Part shown: one piece after another, positions 7,606 through 15,933 of the stretch
Numbering within the stretch: position 1 is the first letter of the stretch
Layout of the letters: every line of letters begins with the position of its first letter
Translations under genes and position numbers: made by a program
Notes under the pieces: model-generated
Seen by the model: only the letters and a program-made list of their open reading frames with translations
Database searches by the model: none
Told to the model about the DNA's origin: nothing
NCBI GenBank assembly: GCA_963676415.1
Contig: OY781097.1
Location: forward strand, 2,170,001 to 2,234,000
DNA length: 64,000 nt
Reading direction: 5' to 3'
Origin: G963662905 sp963676415
GTDB taxonomy: Bacteria; Bacteroidota; Bacteroidia; Bacteroidales; WRLA01

Positions 7606-10600
7606 ATGGAATTCAAAAGGACTGCTGCACAAAAATTGGGACATGCAAAGTTTGCTGTTCCTAATGTGTTGGTTTTGTTGGTTTTATTAGTATTTGTCAG
7701 TTTTAGCATTAATGCGCAGAACCGGGATGCTTTTACCTCAATTACATCCGAAAACACATGCAATCCGGCACAAAGCCCGGTGCACATTACGCTAAACGGC
7801 CTGATCGGAGCCAATATTATTCATTTAGTGCTCAGGCATCCGGGACTGGAACTTGCCGACACATCAGAGCTTAACCATCAGTTTAACGGAAATCCTCCGC
7901 AACTGACTTTTTTAACGGATACATTAATAATCGATTGGGATGGGACAACAGAAACTGTTGCCCTCGATGGAGATACTTTGATGTCACTGATCTGGAATTC
8001 CGCTGAAGCCGGAACTTATGATATGATTTGGACTTCCGAATCATATTATTTCGACATAAATGGTGATGAAATTGATTCGGATTATGATGATGGTGAATTT
8101 GTGATCACAGAAGGCCCGGAGATATTAGATGTCGAAAATACCGATAATATCTGCTATGGCGACAGTGTCGCAAGCATTACAATAGAAGCTCCAACAGCAG
8201 ACTGGTTCAGTATCGACGGCGGAAATACCTATGCAGATACTTCATATTTTGATTTATTGCCCGGCGGAAACTACAATATCCAGGTTATGGATGCTGCCGG
8301 CTGTGTCAGTATCTGGGAAGGCAATCCCATAGTGTTAAACAGTCCCGCGGAGCTGGTCTTTACCAATGTGGATTTTACCGATGTCACAGGCTGTTTTGGA
8401 AATGAAAACGGCAGCATCAGTATGAATGCTGTAGGTGGCACAGGAATGATATTTTATTCCATTAATGGTGGTCAGGACTGGTATGTAAATGGCGGATTAT
8501 TCAATGATCTCCCGGCAGGAGAATATCAGCTTGTCGTCAAGGATAACAACGCATGCATGAGCTGGTATGATAATAATCCGGTGATAATCAGTGAACCAGA
8601 CGAAATAATTATTGATGAAGTGCTTGTGGAAAACGTAAGCGGGTGTTCTGGAAATGCCAATGGAAGCGTGGATATTAATGCCTTTGGTGGTACAGGGCAA
8701 TTGCTGTATTCGATTGATAGCATGGCCAATTGGCAGAGCGATACACTTTTGGAAAACCTGGGTGCAGGAAATTATTATGTCTTTGCGCAGGATCAAAACG
8801 GATGTATTGGTGCTTATGAGAACAATCCACTTGTCATTGCCGAACCCGATCCGATTATTGTGGATACAGTGCTCACCATCATTCCAACATGTTTTGGCAC
8901 GAGTGATGCGGTATTGGAAATTAGCGCCTTTGGAGGAAATGGAAATTTGTACTATAGTATTGATAACGGCGTCAATTGGCAGGATACCAATTATTTCGAA
9001 AATCTTGCCACAGGGCAATATCAGGTCTTGGTACAGGACGATAGCGCGTGCACAGGAACTTATGTGCATAATCCGGTTGTCATCAATAATCCGGAACAAT
9101 TACAGGTCACTGATGTATTTGCTGATAATCCTGGCTGTTACGGAAGTGCGGATGGCCGTATTGAAATTTTGGCCTACGGTGGTACCAATCCTTTGTTCTA
9201 TTCCATCGACAGTACAACCACTTGGGGTGATCATGACCTTTTTGAAAATCTCGATATCGGCACATATTATGTTTTTGTGAAAGATGCCAATGAGTGCATA
9301 ACAGAATGGGCTGTGGCCATTAACCTGACCAATCCCGACTCACTTGTGATTGATACCGTAACTTTCGAGAATGTGAGCTGTAATGGTGGCGCAAATGGAA
9401 GCATCAGTATTGGTGCAAGCGGAGGGACGCAGCCTTATTATTATTCCATTGATAATGGGGCTACATTCAGCGATACGGCATGGCTGGGCGCTTTGGCAGC
9501 CGGTGAATACAATATTGTTGTGAAAGACACCAATGAATGCCAGATCGCATGGGCCAACAATCCTCTGGTGATTGCACAGCCCGACTCCATTATCTGGGAA
9601 AGTGTTGCTTTAGAAAACATTAGCTGCAACGGATACCCCGATGGCAGCATCACTATGGAAATCAGTGGAGGAACACCAGATTATCAGTTTAGTATTGATG
9701 GAGGCATCAACTGGGCCGATACATCTTATTTTGGAAACCTTCCCGCAGGGACCTACACCCTGTTCACCAAAGATCAAAACGGCTGTGAATCAGAATATCC
9801 CTTAAATCCAGTGGAAATCATTGAGCCTGTGTCAATTAATATAAATTATGTGTATAGTCGCGATATCAGCTGTGAGCTGGGAAGTATTATTGTCAGTGCC
9901 GATGGGGGAAGCGGTGATTTAAAGTATTCTGTGGATTTTGGTGTAACGTGGCAGGAGGATTCTGTATTCACCGATCTTCAGGAAGCCGGATATTACGTTA
10001 AGGTGCAGGATCAAAACGGATGCATCAGGGAATGGGACGAAAACCCGGTTTATATTCAACAGACAGATACGCTCAAACTTGATTTGGTATCTTATACCGA
10101 ACCCGGATGTTATGGCGGTGAGGAAGGATCTATTATCCTGCAAGGATCAGGTGGTGCAGGAAACCTGAAGTATAGCATTGACTTTGGTGCTACATGGCAG
10201 GATTCGGCACAATTCCACAATGTGACCGGGGGCATGTACTATCTGCTTGCTATTGATGAAAATGCCTGTGTAGCCGATTGGGAAAATAATCCACTCGAAC
10301 TCTATGAACCCGAAGAAATTCTCATTACATCTGTTGGAAAAGTAAATTGCCAGTGTTATGGTGATACCACAGGCGAAATCAGTATTTCTGCCATGGGGGG
10401 CACCGGTTTCTTCAATTATTCCATCGATGGAGGGTTAAACTGGCTGGGATACAGTCATTTCACAGGGCTTTCGGCCGGCGAATATGAGGTGCTGGTAAAA
10501 GATTCTGATGGTTGCCAGGAGGCTTATGCGGCAAATCCACTGCAAATTGTACAGCCCAATGAGCTTGTAATCGATTCGGTTAATTATTTCGATCTAAGCT

Positions 10601-11061
10601 GCCCGACTTGTAATGATGGTGTAATCCAGGTTTTTGCCCATGGAGGAAGTAGCTCCGGAGGAAGTTTCCGCTATAGTATTAATGGAGGCCAGAGCTGGGG
10701 AATGAGTTCCGTTTTTACCAGCCTGCCTGCAGGTCAGTATTTCATTATGATTAAAGAAAATAACTGCTCAATAACCTGGGAAGAAAACCCTGTAATCCTG
10801 GGCGATATTACTGCCATGGATAATTTGAGCAATAATGACCTCAAAGTATATCCAAACCCGGCCAATAATATCTTAAACATTGAAAACAATGCAAGCTTTG
10901 AAGAATTGGTTGTTTGCAATGTGTCGGGTCAGGTATTGATGCAATCAACCTTAAGTGATGGCAAAAATGTGCTGGATGTTGTGCAACTGCCCAAAGCTGT
11001 TTATGTCCTCGAACTGCGTGGCAAAAATTCTTCGAAAGTTGTTAAGTTTATCAAAGATTAA
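7606..11061 (+). CDS. Giant exported SprB-repeat protein with T9SS sorting domain
   Basis: The start at 7606 (M-E-F-K-R-T) gives a long n-region, one hydrophobic segment (about residues 21-36) and cleavage after I-N-A-Q. Residues 40-170 form a non-repeated domain. From about 172 to 1069 there are eleven repeats of about 82 residues, each with C-x-G-x-x-x-G-x-I, G-G-T/S, Y-S-I-D-x-G-x-x-W, F-x-N-L-x-A-G-x-Y, V-K-D-x-N-x-C and N-P-x-x-I-x-x-P. These are SprB repeats, named after the mobile gliding adhesin SprB. Residues 1070-1151 are a T9SS type A domain (V-Y-P-N-P-A-N-N, ending V-V-K-F-I-K-D). The two cysteines per repeat could form a disulfide. It is a likely surface adhesin or extracellular filament protein, far smaller than true SprB. 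A gliding role cannot be inferred. Confidence 0.9.
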   Translation: MEFKRTAAQKLGHAKFAVPNVLVLLVLLVFVSFSINAQNRDAFTSITSENTCNPAQSPVHITLNGLIGANIIHLVLRHPGLELADTSELNHQFNGNPPQLTFLTDTLIIDWDGTTETVALDGDTLMSLIWNSAEAGTYDMIWTSESYYFDINGDEIDSDYDDGEFVITEGPEILDVENTDNICYGDSVASITIEAPTADWFSIDGGNTYADTSYFDLLPGGNYNIQVMDAAGCVSIWEGNPIVLNSPAELVFTNVDFTDVTGCFGNENGSISMNAVGGTGMIFYSINGGQDWYVNGGLFNDLPAGEYQLVVKDNNACMSWYDNNPVIISEPDEIIIDEVLVENVSGCSGNANGSVDINAFGGTGQLLYSIDSMANWQSDTLLENLGAGNYYVFAQDQNGCIGAYENNPLVIAEPDPIIVDTVLTIIPTCFGTSDAVLEISAFGGNGNLYYSIDNGVNWQDTNYFENLATGQYQVLVQDDSACTGTYVHNPVVINNPEQLQVTDVFADNPGCYGSADGRIEILAYGGTNPLFYSIDSTTTWGDHDLFENLDIGTYYVFVKDANECITEWAVAINLTNPDSLVIDTVTFENVSCNGGANGSISIGASGGTQPYYYSIDNGATFSDTAWLGALAAGEYNIVVKDTNECQIAWANNPLVIAQPDSIIWESVALENISCNGYPDGSITMEISGGTPDYQFSIDGGINWADTSYFGNLPAGTYTLFTKDQNGCESEYPLNPVEIIEPVSININYVYSRDISCELGSIIVSADGGSGDLKYSVDFGVTWQEDSVFTDLQEAGYYVKVQDQNGCIREWDENPVYIQQTDTLKLDLVSYTEPGCYGGEEGSIILQGSGGAGNLKYSIDFGATWQDSAQFHNVTGGMYYLLAIDENACVADWENNPLELYEPEEILITSVGKVNCQCYGDTTGEISISAMGGTGFFNYSIDGGLNWLGYSHFTGLSAGEYEVLVKDSDGCQEAYAANPLQIVQPNELVIDSVNYFDLSCPTCNDGVIQVFAHGGSSSGGSFRYSINGGQSWGMSSVFTSLPAGQYFIMIKENNCSITWEENPVILGDITAMDNLSNNDLKVYPNPANNILNIENNASFEELVVCNVSGQVLMQSTLSDGKNVLDVVQLPKAVYVLELRGKNSSKVVKFIKD

Positions 11062-11078
11062 TGATTCAACGATTACTG

Positions 11079-11113
11079 CACTCATCGGATGACTTCAAAT
11101 TATTCGATGAGTG
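11079..11113. terminator. Hairpin after the SprB-like gene, possible terminator
   Basis: A 9-bp perfect stem CACTCATCG (11079-11087) with CGATGAGTG (11105-11113) starts 17 bases after the stop codon. The T-tract behind it is poor (TATTTGGCTGTTATT), so termination efficiency is doubtful. Confidence 0.4.
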
Positions 11114-11223
11114 TATTTGGCTGTTATTTAAATATAGGTAGATTCACAGCGCAATTACCAATGGATTAGATAATCAAAGAACATCGAATCACGACCCGTT
11201 TCATATATAAACCATTTATTTCC

Positions 11224-11448
11224 ATAAGTTTATAAGGAGGTTTAGATTTCTCCCGGCAACACTCCGCTTTGCTTTGTGTTTTGGTCGAAATGACCGTTTT
11301 TTATTGTCAGGAAGCAGGGGGAGGGCAGATAGCGGGCGTTCCGCGCCCGCTATCTGCCCTCCCCCTGCAAAATAACCGTTAAGATGGTCGTTTCGATGGA
11401 GGTTTATGCCTGAAAGGCATTGCCGACTGAGAAATTTATAAGTTTTTT
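11224..11448. repeat. Nested palindromic intergenic element (25-bp perfect inner hairpin)
   Basis: The centre is a perfect 25-bp inverted repeat, 11314-11338 with 11344-11368, separated by TTCCG and strongly GC-rich in an AT-rich setting. Outside it the flanks are also imperfect inverted copies of each other: GGTCGAAATGACCGTT (left) against GGTCGTTTCGATGG (right); CTCCCGGCAAC against TTGCCGACTGAG; and TTATAAGG...ATTTCTC against GAGAAATTTATAAG at the outer ends. The right arm contains a further small palindrome, ATGCCT-GAA-AGGCAT. The outer sequence resembles the dispersed 'AGATTTCTC...GGTCGAAATGAC' intergenic repeats known in many Bacteroidota. No protein gene is convincing here. Confidence 0.7.
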
Positions 11449-11593
11449 TGAATAACACTTATAATCTTAACAATTATCCGTTATTTAGAATACAGCCGTG
11501 CATTTTAAAAAATTAATTATAAGCATATTATATTATTTTGTGTTAGCACCTTCAGCTTGTTGAAGCCTCCTGTATGATTGAATCATAGTCCGG

Positions 11594-11628
11594 TTTGTCC
11601 CAAAAAATTTGTCCCAAAAAATTTGTCC
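11594..11628. repeat. 14-bp direct tandem repeat TTTGTCCCAAAAAA
   Basis: Two perfect copies (11594-11607, 11608-11621) and the first 7 bases of a third (11622-11628) sit immediately upstream of, and partly overlapping, the candidate promoter at 11622-11650. Each copy supplies its own TTTG. Confidence 0.85.
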
Positions 11629-11650
11629 TTTCAAAAAAGTTGTATATTCG
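11622..11650 (+). promoter_or_regulatory. Candidate promoter for the first Asp-box propeller gene
   Basis: TTTG (11622-11625), 17 bases, then TATATTCG (11643-11650), one mismatch from TAnnTTTG. It would create a leader of almost 300 bases before the ATG at 11950, which is long but contains no competing gene. Confidence 0.4.
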
Positions 11651-11949
11651 CAGACTAATTGCGATATAGTATTCGTTTTTATAAACCGGATTTCCTGAAG
11701 GCGGTATCCGGCAGAACTTAAAAAGCAATCAGCCAGAGCTTTTAATCACCAAATGGCCTTCATTCCCAAAAAGATTGTTCACAGCCGCACACAATATCAT
11801 TTATGATGTTGCGGGAGTTAGTGGTATTCCTCCTGTAGTGCATTGATTTATTTAAACATAAGGTAACCTTCATCAGCCAGCGCCCTGCTTCATTGCTTTT
11901 TGAATTTTGAATAATCCTTCTTAATTGTTAAATTAAATACTATTTCATC

Positions 11950-14193
11950 ATGAAAAAACTAGTACTCTCTGCAGTAGCTTTATGTGTTGGTTTTTTGGGT
12001 TTTGCCCAAAATGCACCACAGGTGAATGAAAACCTCACCACACACAAAGCTCTCATCGAAAAAAGGGTTGGCGTTGAGCCGATCCAAACTACAAATGGTG
12101 CTGCGGTAAAAAGCAATACTGCCGATTTCCGTGCCCCTAATGCTGTTACTGTTCAGGCAATTGGCACTTCAGACAATGCTTATGGTTATGGTTACGGCGG
12201 TGGCCAGAAAACAATTGTTTATTATAATGGCGACCTGAACACTGTTACGAACATCCACCGTATGGGCGGTGAACTCGACCCTGGCGGATACAGTGGTGAC
12301 CTGGGTTATGATGTTTCTTACGACGGTGGCCTTACCTGGACCAATATGGTTGAAACTTATGTGGCTACAGAACCTTCAGGTCAGTATTATGCTGATGCAG
12401 CACGTTACCCACAGGCCCTTATTTACAATCCTGATGGCAACACTGATCCTGCCAAGGCACATATTGCATTTATGGCTGCCACACTTGATGGTACCAACGA
12501 CGGATGGGGCGGTTATGGTTTTGGAACACAAAAACTGAAGTCAGCGTCTAATGTTGATACTACTAAAAACCTCTGGACTTCAGGCGCAGGTATCTTCCGC
12601 TATATCCCTGATGCAATGGCATTTAACCGTGCTACAGAGTCTATTCTTATTGTTGATCCAAATTATGATGTAACAAATACTGATTATTTGGATAAATTGA
12701 TTGTTCTTCGTGGTACATGGAGCGAAGAAGCAAACGATATCGTTTATGAAGAATCAGAAATTGAATGCCCCATCATCGATAAAGAAACTACGGTCCGTCC
12801 AGCCTGTATCCGTGCCGCATTTGCACCCAATAGTGAAGTTGGTTATATTGTGGTTCTTGGTAACAATGGTGAAAATGAGCCTGTTTACGAAGGTGACAAA
12901 TCATATCACCCATGGCTTTACAAAACCGAAGACGGTGGCCAAACCTGGGACGATGCAATCAATATTCAACTCGATGGCCCTGATGGCCTCGAAGGTGTCT
13001 TGAACTATCTTACTGATGCTCAGATTGACAGCCTTTTTGTAGATCCAAATCCAGAACGTGACGAGATTGCTTACACTACTGCTTTTGATTGTGACTTAAC
13101 TGTTGATGCAAACGGAAACCCACATATCGCTGTTGGTATTTCAGCAGCAGGTTCTGATGAGTATTCTATCATTTCAGGCCATCCTTACTATGCCATTTTT
13201 GATATTTATTCTACTGATGGCGGCGAAAGCTGGAAAGCACTTGAACTGGGCCGTCCTGAAAATTTCCGTGGTGAATTCGGTGACCTTTCAGAAGACAGCC
13301 GCGTTTGTGTTGCTTCAAACTGGGATGGTACAAAAGTATTCTTTAGTTGGTTAGATACTGATCCTGAAGTTGGTGAGTCTAATGTTGCACCAGATATTTG
13401 GGTACGTGGTTTCGATCCGATCAACAACAAAATTACTGCTGATGAAACAGGCGAAAATGCTCCTACAAATGTAACTTTCGGTTCTTCCGCAATGTGGCAG
13501 TCATACTTTGGAACAATGAGTTCTTTCGTTATCACTGATGGCGATACTTATACACTTCCTTTGGTTTATGAAGAAATGACTCCGGATGCTCCAGAAGATC
13601 CTGTTCAGTTCCAGTATATCACCAACTTCTCTTTCAACGATGCAGATTTCTCAATCCAGGTAGGCCCAGCTCCGCTGATCGCCAATTTTAAAGCTGATGA
13701 AACTAATATTGCTATGGGAACAGATGCTACTTTCACTGACCTTTCTGCCGGTGCTACTTCATGGGAGTGGACTTTCGAAGGTGGTGACCCTGCATCATCA
13801 AACGAACAAAACCCTGTTGTAACTTATGTTGCTAAAGGTGAATATGATGTAACACTGACTATCAGCAATGGCAGTGATACCGATACCAAAGAAATACTTG
13901 ACTACATCACTGTTTATAATCCTGATGGTGTTGAAGAAGCTTTTGCTGCTAAATTCAATGTTTATCCGAACCCTACAAACGGTATCCTCAATATCCGTTA
14001 CGCTGCCACTGACGAAGTTATTGAAGTGAACGTTATTGATAATATTGGCCGTGTTGTTGCACAGCGCACACTCAACCCAACTGCTGGTTCTCAGCTGGTT
14101 TCTGTTGATCTTACAGACCTGAACAATGGTATTTACCAGGTTCAGTTCCTCGGTGCAGAAACTGCTCATGTAACTAAAATTGTTGTTCGTTAG
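11950..14193 (+). CDS. Asp-box beta-propeller surface protein with PKD and T9SS domains (paralog A)
   Basis: The 747-residue protein has a signal peptide (cleavage near G-F-A-Q-N). Residues about 60-570 carry three Asp-box motifs (S-Y-D-G-G-L-T-W at 123, T-E-D-G-G-Q-T-W at 326, S-T-D-G-G-E-S-W at 421), the mark of BNR/sialidase-like propellers. Residues about 575-656 are a PKD domain (F-x-D-L-S-A-G-A-T-S-W-x-W-x-F-E-G-G). Residues 663-747 are a T9SS type A domain (V-Y-P-N-P-T-N-G ... K-I-V-V-R). Three more copies lie in this window. I see no catalytic tyrosine/arginine triad that would prove sialidase activity, so it may be structural or binding. Codons are strongly biased to GCT, GTT, GGT and AAC-type choices, unlike the neighbouring metabolic genes, suggesting high expression. 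Function unknown. Confidence 0.85.
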   Translation: MKKLVLSAVALCVGFLGFAQNAPQVNENLTTHKALIEKRVGVEPIQTTNGAAVKSNTADFRAPNAVTVQAIGTSDNAYGYGYGGGQKTIVYYNGDLNTVTNIHRMGGELDPGGYSGDLGYDVSYDGGLTWTNMVETYVATEPSGQYYADAARYPQALIYNPDGNTDPAKAHIAFMAATLDGTNDGWGGYGFGTQKLKSASNVDTTKNLWTSGAGIFRYIPDAMAFNRATESILIVDPNYDVTNTDYLDKLIVLRGTWSEEANDIVYEESEIECPIIDKETTVRPACIRAAFAPNSEVGYIVVLGNNGENEPVYEGDKSYHPWLYKTEDGGQTWDDAINIQLDGPDGLEGVLNYLTDAQIDSLFVDPNPERDEIAYTTAFDCDLTVDANGNPHIAVGISAAGSDEYSIISGHPYYAIFDIYSTDGGESWKALELGRPENFRGEFGDLSEDSRVCVASNWDGTKVFFSWLDTDPEVGESNVAPDIWVRGFDPINNKITADETGENAPTNVTFGSSAMWQSYFGTMSSFVITDGDTYTLPLVYEEMTPDAPEDPVQFQYITNFSFNDADFSIQVGPAPLIANFKADETNIAMGTDATFTDLSAGATSWEWTFEGGDPASSNEQNPVVTYVAKGEYDVTLTISNGSDTDTKEILDYITVYNPDGVEEAFAAKFNVYPNPTNGILNIRYAATDEVIEVNVIDNIGRVVAQRTLNPTAGSQLVSVDLTDLNNGIYQVQFLGAETAHVTKIVVR

Positions 14194-14237
14194 AGCAATA
14201 CAGATAAACGGATCATTGAGATCCGGAAATAGTACGA

Positions 14238-14270
14238 CGCCCTGATGTTGATGCATCAGGGCGTTTTTTA
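14238..14270 (+). terminator. Rho-independent terminator after paralog A
   Basis: A 10-bp stem CGCCCTGATG (14238-14247) with CATCAGGGCG (14254-14263) is followed by a run of six T, 45 bases downstream of the stop codon. Confidence 0.9.
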
Positions 14271-14327
14271 TTATGAAAGTCTATAAGATCTATTTAGGTC
14301 AGGCAAAACTTTCTTTTCTTCATAATT

Positions 14328-14423
14328 ATGACAGTTTTAAAATTCGTATTTTTTCTACTTCTAAACTGTACTGATTTTCGGGAAGCATTCAATGTCATTA
14401 TAGACGATAAAAAATGGAAATAA
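14328..14423 (+). CDS. Possible 31-residue membrane/leader peptide (very short ORF)
   Basis: ATG at 14328 opens a 31-codon frame encoding a hydrophobic start (M-T-V-L-K-F-V-F-F-L-L-L-N-C) and a polar tail ending D-D-K-K-W-K. The stop codon at 14421 directly abuts a strong terminator at 14425. The arrangement (short frame plus its own terminator, lipobox-like L-L-N-C) is suggestive, but there is no clear promoter or ribosome site. It may be a remnant of a lipoprotein gene or chance. Confidence 0.2.
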   Translation: MTVLKFVFFLLLNCTDFREAFNVIIDDKKWK

Positions 14424-14424
14424 G

Positions 14425-14460
14425 AAGAGGGTGTCAATTGTATTTTGGACACCCTCTTTT
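14425..14460 (+). terminator. Rho-independent terminator (second, after the short ORF)
   Basis: An 11-bp perfect stem AAGAGGGTGTC (14425-14435) with GACACCCTCTT (14448-14458) runs into a TTTT. It sits 165 bases after the previous terminator, so something between the two may be transcribed on the plus strand. Confidence 0.75.
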
Positions 14461-14493
14461 AAACGGAAACTCTGGAATCTTTAGCTTAAATAA

Positions 14494-14931
14494 TTACCAA
14501 ATAATTGATGTTGACCAACTTGAAATAGTTTGATTTACATAATAGCTATAACCATTTGTTGTTGTATAAACACCTTCCGAGCCACTATATAGTGTGTATC
14601 CGTCATCCCATCGAAGTGTGACATGAATACTTTGAGAGAATGTATAGTTATCTGTACTGGCAGTGAAATCCCCGATTTGGGAAATACTAAAATCTTCAGA
14701 ATAAAAATCATTTGGTGTAGTGAATAAATTAGAGGATGTAAATGTAACTTCAGAGGAAGATAAATGACTGCTAATTGTGATTGTGGCATCCTTTGCGCTA
14801 CGGCCAATTATTAGTGGATAATAGATTTCAAGGTTCGTTGTAACAATGGGTTTTGGAAGTTTTGTTTGTGCTTGATTTTCAAAAGCAGTGAAAAAAAGAA
14901 TTGTGATTAAAATTGCTGTTAAATGTTTCAT
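14494..14931 (-). CDS. Orphan small secreted protein
   Basis: The start at 14931 (M-K-H-L-T-A-I-L-I) gives a classical signal peptide ending near N-Q-A-Q. The mature part of about 125 residues is rich in serine, threonine, tyrosine and isoleucine, with alternating patterns that suggest beta-strands (V-T-F-T-S-S-N-L-F-T-T, S-I-H-V-T-L-R-W-D-D-G-Y). It contains no cysteine in the mature region and no T9SS sorting domain. I recognise no family. The gene is isolated, on the opposite strand to its neighbours, and sits at the edge of an AT-rich island. Confidence 0.6.
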   Translation of the reverse strand: MKHLTAILITILFFTAFENQAQTKLPKPIVTTNLEIYYPLIIGRSAKDATITISSHLSSSEVTFTSSNLFTTPNDFYSEDFSISQIGDFTASTDNYTFSQSIHVTLRWDDGYTLYSGSEGVYTTTNGYSYYVNQTISSWSTSIIW

Positions 14932-15861
14932 TTGTGTGAATTTTGTGTTAATAATATTAATTGATTCCAGATATTGCAAATCTAAAAAAAATAATTAAAA
15001 AATATTGTAATATTTGGATATAATTTATTGTTTATATTTCTTTGGTTGTTTTAAAAGTCCGAGATTCAATTTTTAAAATAGTATCTGCAAATTTTGCAAA
15101 CATTATTTTAGGTATAATTTAATAATATTGGTTATATTTGGGTAATTGTTCATGCTATTTAGAGAAGGAGAGATTGTAGTTTTTGAGGAAATTGTGATTA
15201 GGGGAAATTAACTATAGCTTATTAAAATGAATTATTACAGTGCTTAAGATGTTGTTATTAATAGATAACCATGTTTTTTGGGCTCCTTTGCTATTTTTAT
15301 TAGTCTTAACTGAATGCTGTAATTGGATAAAGAATTAATTTGTGAATTCGTTTGTCTAATTCTTTTTTGAATTGTATTTGTACATCAAATTTCTGGTATT
15401 TCTATAGTCATGCTATGATAATATAGCTGAGAGTGAATTTTATATTTTGGAATTACGAATAGTGATTATAAAAAATTCATAAACAGTTAATTAAACATTT
15501 CGTTGTCCTGTCTTTTTCATCATAATCCTAGGGCTTTCAAATTTATGAAGTTTATTTAAATAACAAAACTAATCTGACCTGAATTATATGAATACTGTGA
15601 TAAAACGAGTTAATCTTCTGATTGTATTATTGCTTTATATGCTTATTTGTTGTTGCTTTTGACTAATTTTAATGTTGATCATTTTAACAAACATCCGACA
15701 GTTGTTAAAGTATAGAGTTGTCGTTCAGAAAATGAAAGCGTTTAATTATCTGCTATAGCCGTACATGGTATATGGCTTTATGCATAAACTTAATTGGTCT
15801 CATTAGTTGTTGATTTTCATGATTTTAACTGAGGCGGATTTTTATTTCGACCTATTTTCTT
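14932..15861. other. AT-rich island without recognisable genes
   Basis: Some 930 bases with many poly-A/T runs and no open frame that looks coding on either strand. I see no tRNA, terminator or palindrome of note. Its base composition is visibly lower in GC than the flanking surface-protein genes. The right end merges into the promoter of the next gene. Confidence 0.5.
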
Positions 15862-15890
15862 TTTGTGGTTTGTTTTTTTGTTTATCTTTG
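15862..15890 (+). promoter_or_regulatory. Bacteroidota-type promoter for paralog B
   Basis: TTTG (15862-15865), 17 bases, then TATCTTTG (15883-15890): an exact match to both boxes. Transcription would begin about 37 bases before the ATG at 15934. Confidence 0.7.
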
Positions 15891-15933
15891 TTTCCGAATA
15901 CCTTCTTATGTTTAACTTAAATCAATTCAAATC

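Noticed and set aside
8497..9099. 200-codon minus-strand frame inside the SprB-like gene
   Set aside because: It is a shadow of the repeats in the coding strand; the repeat register explains its openness.
11216..11458. 80-codon minus-strand frame across the nested palindrome
   Set aside because: It covers exactly the inverted repeat and the translation simply follows the palindrome. No ribosome site or family match is visible.
11950..14193. Annotation of the Asp-box paralogs as sialidases
   Set aside because: Asp boxes occur in many non-sialidase propellers; the arginine triad and nucleophilic tyrosine could not be identified.
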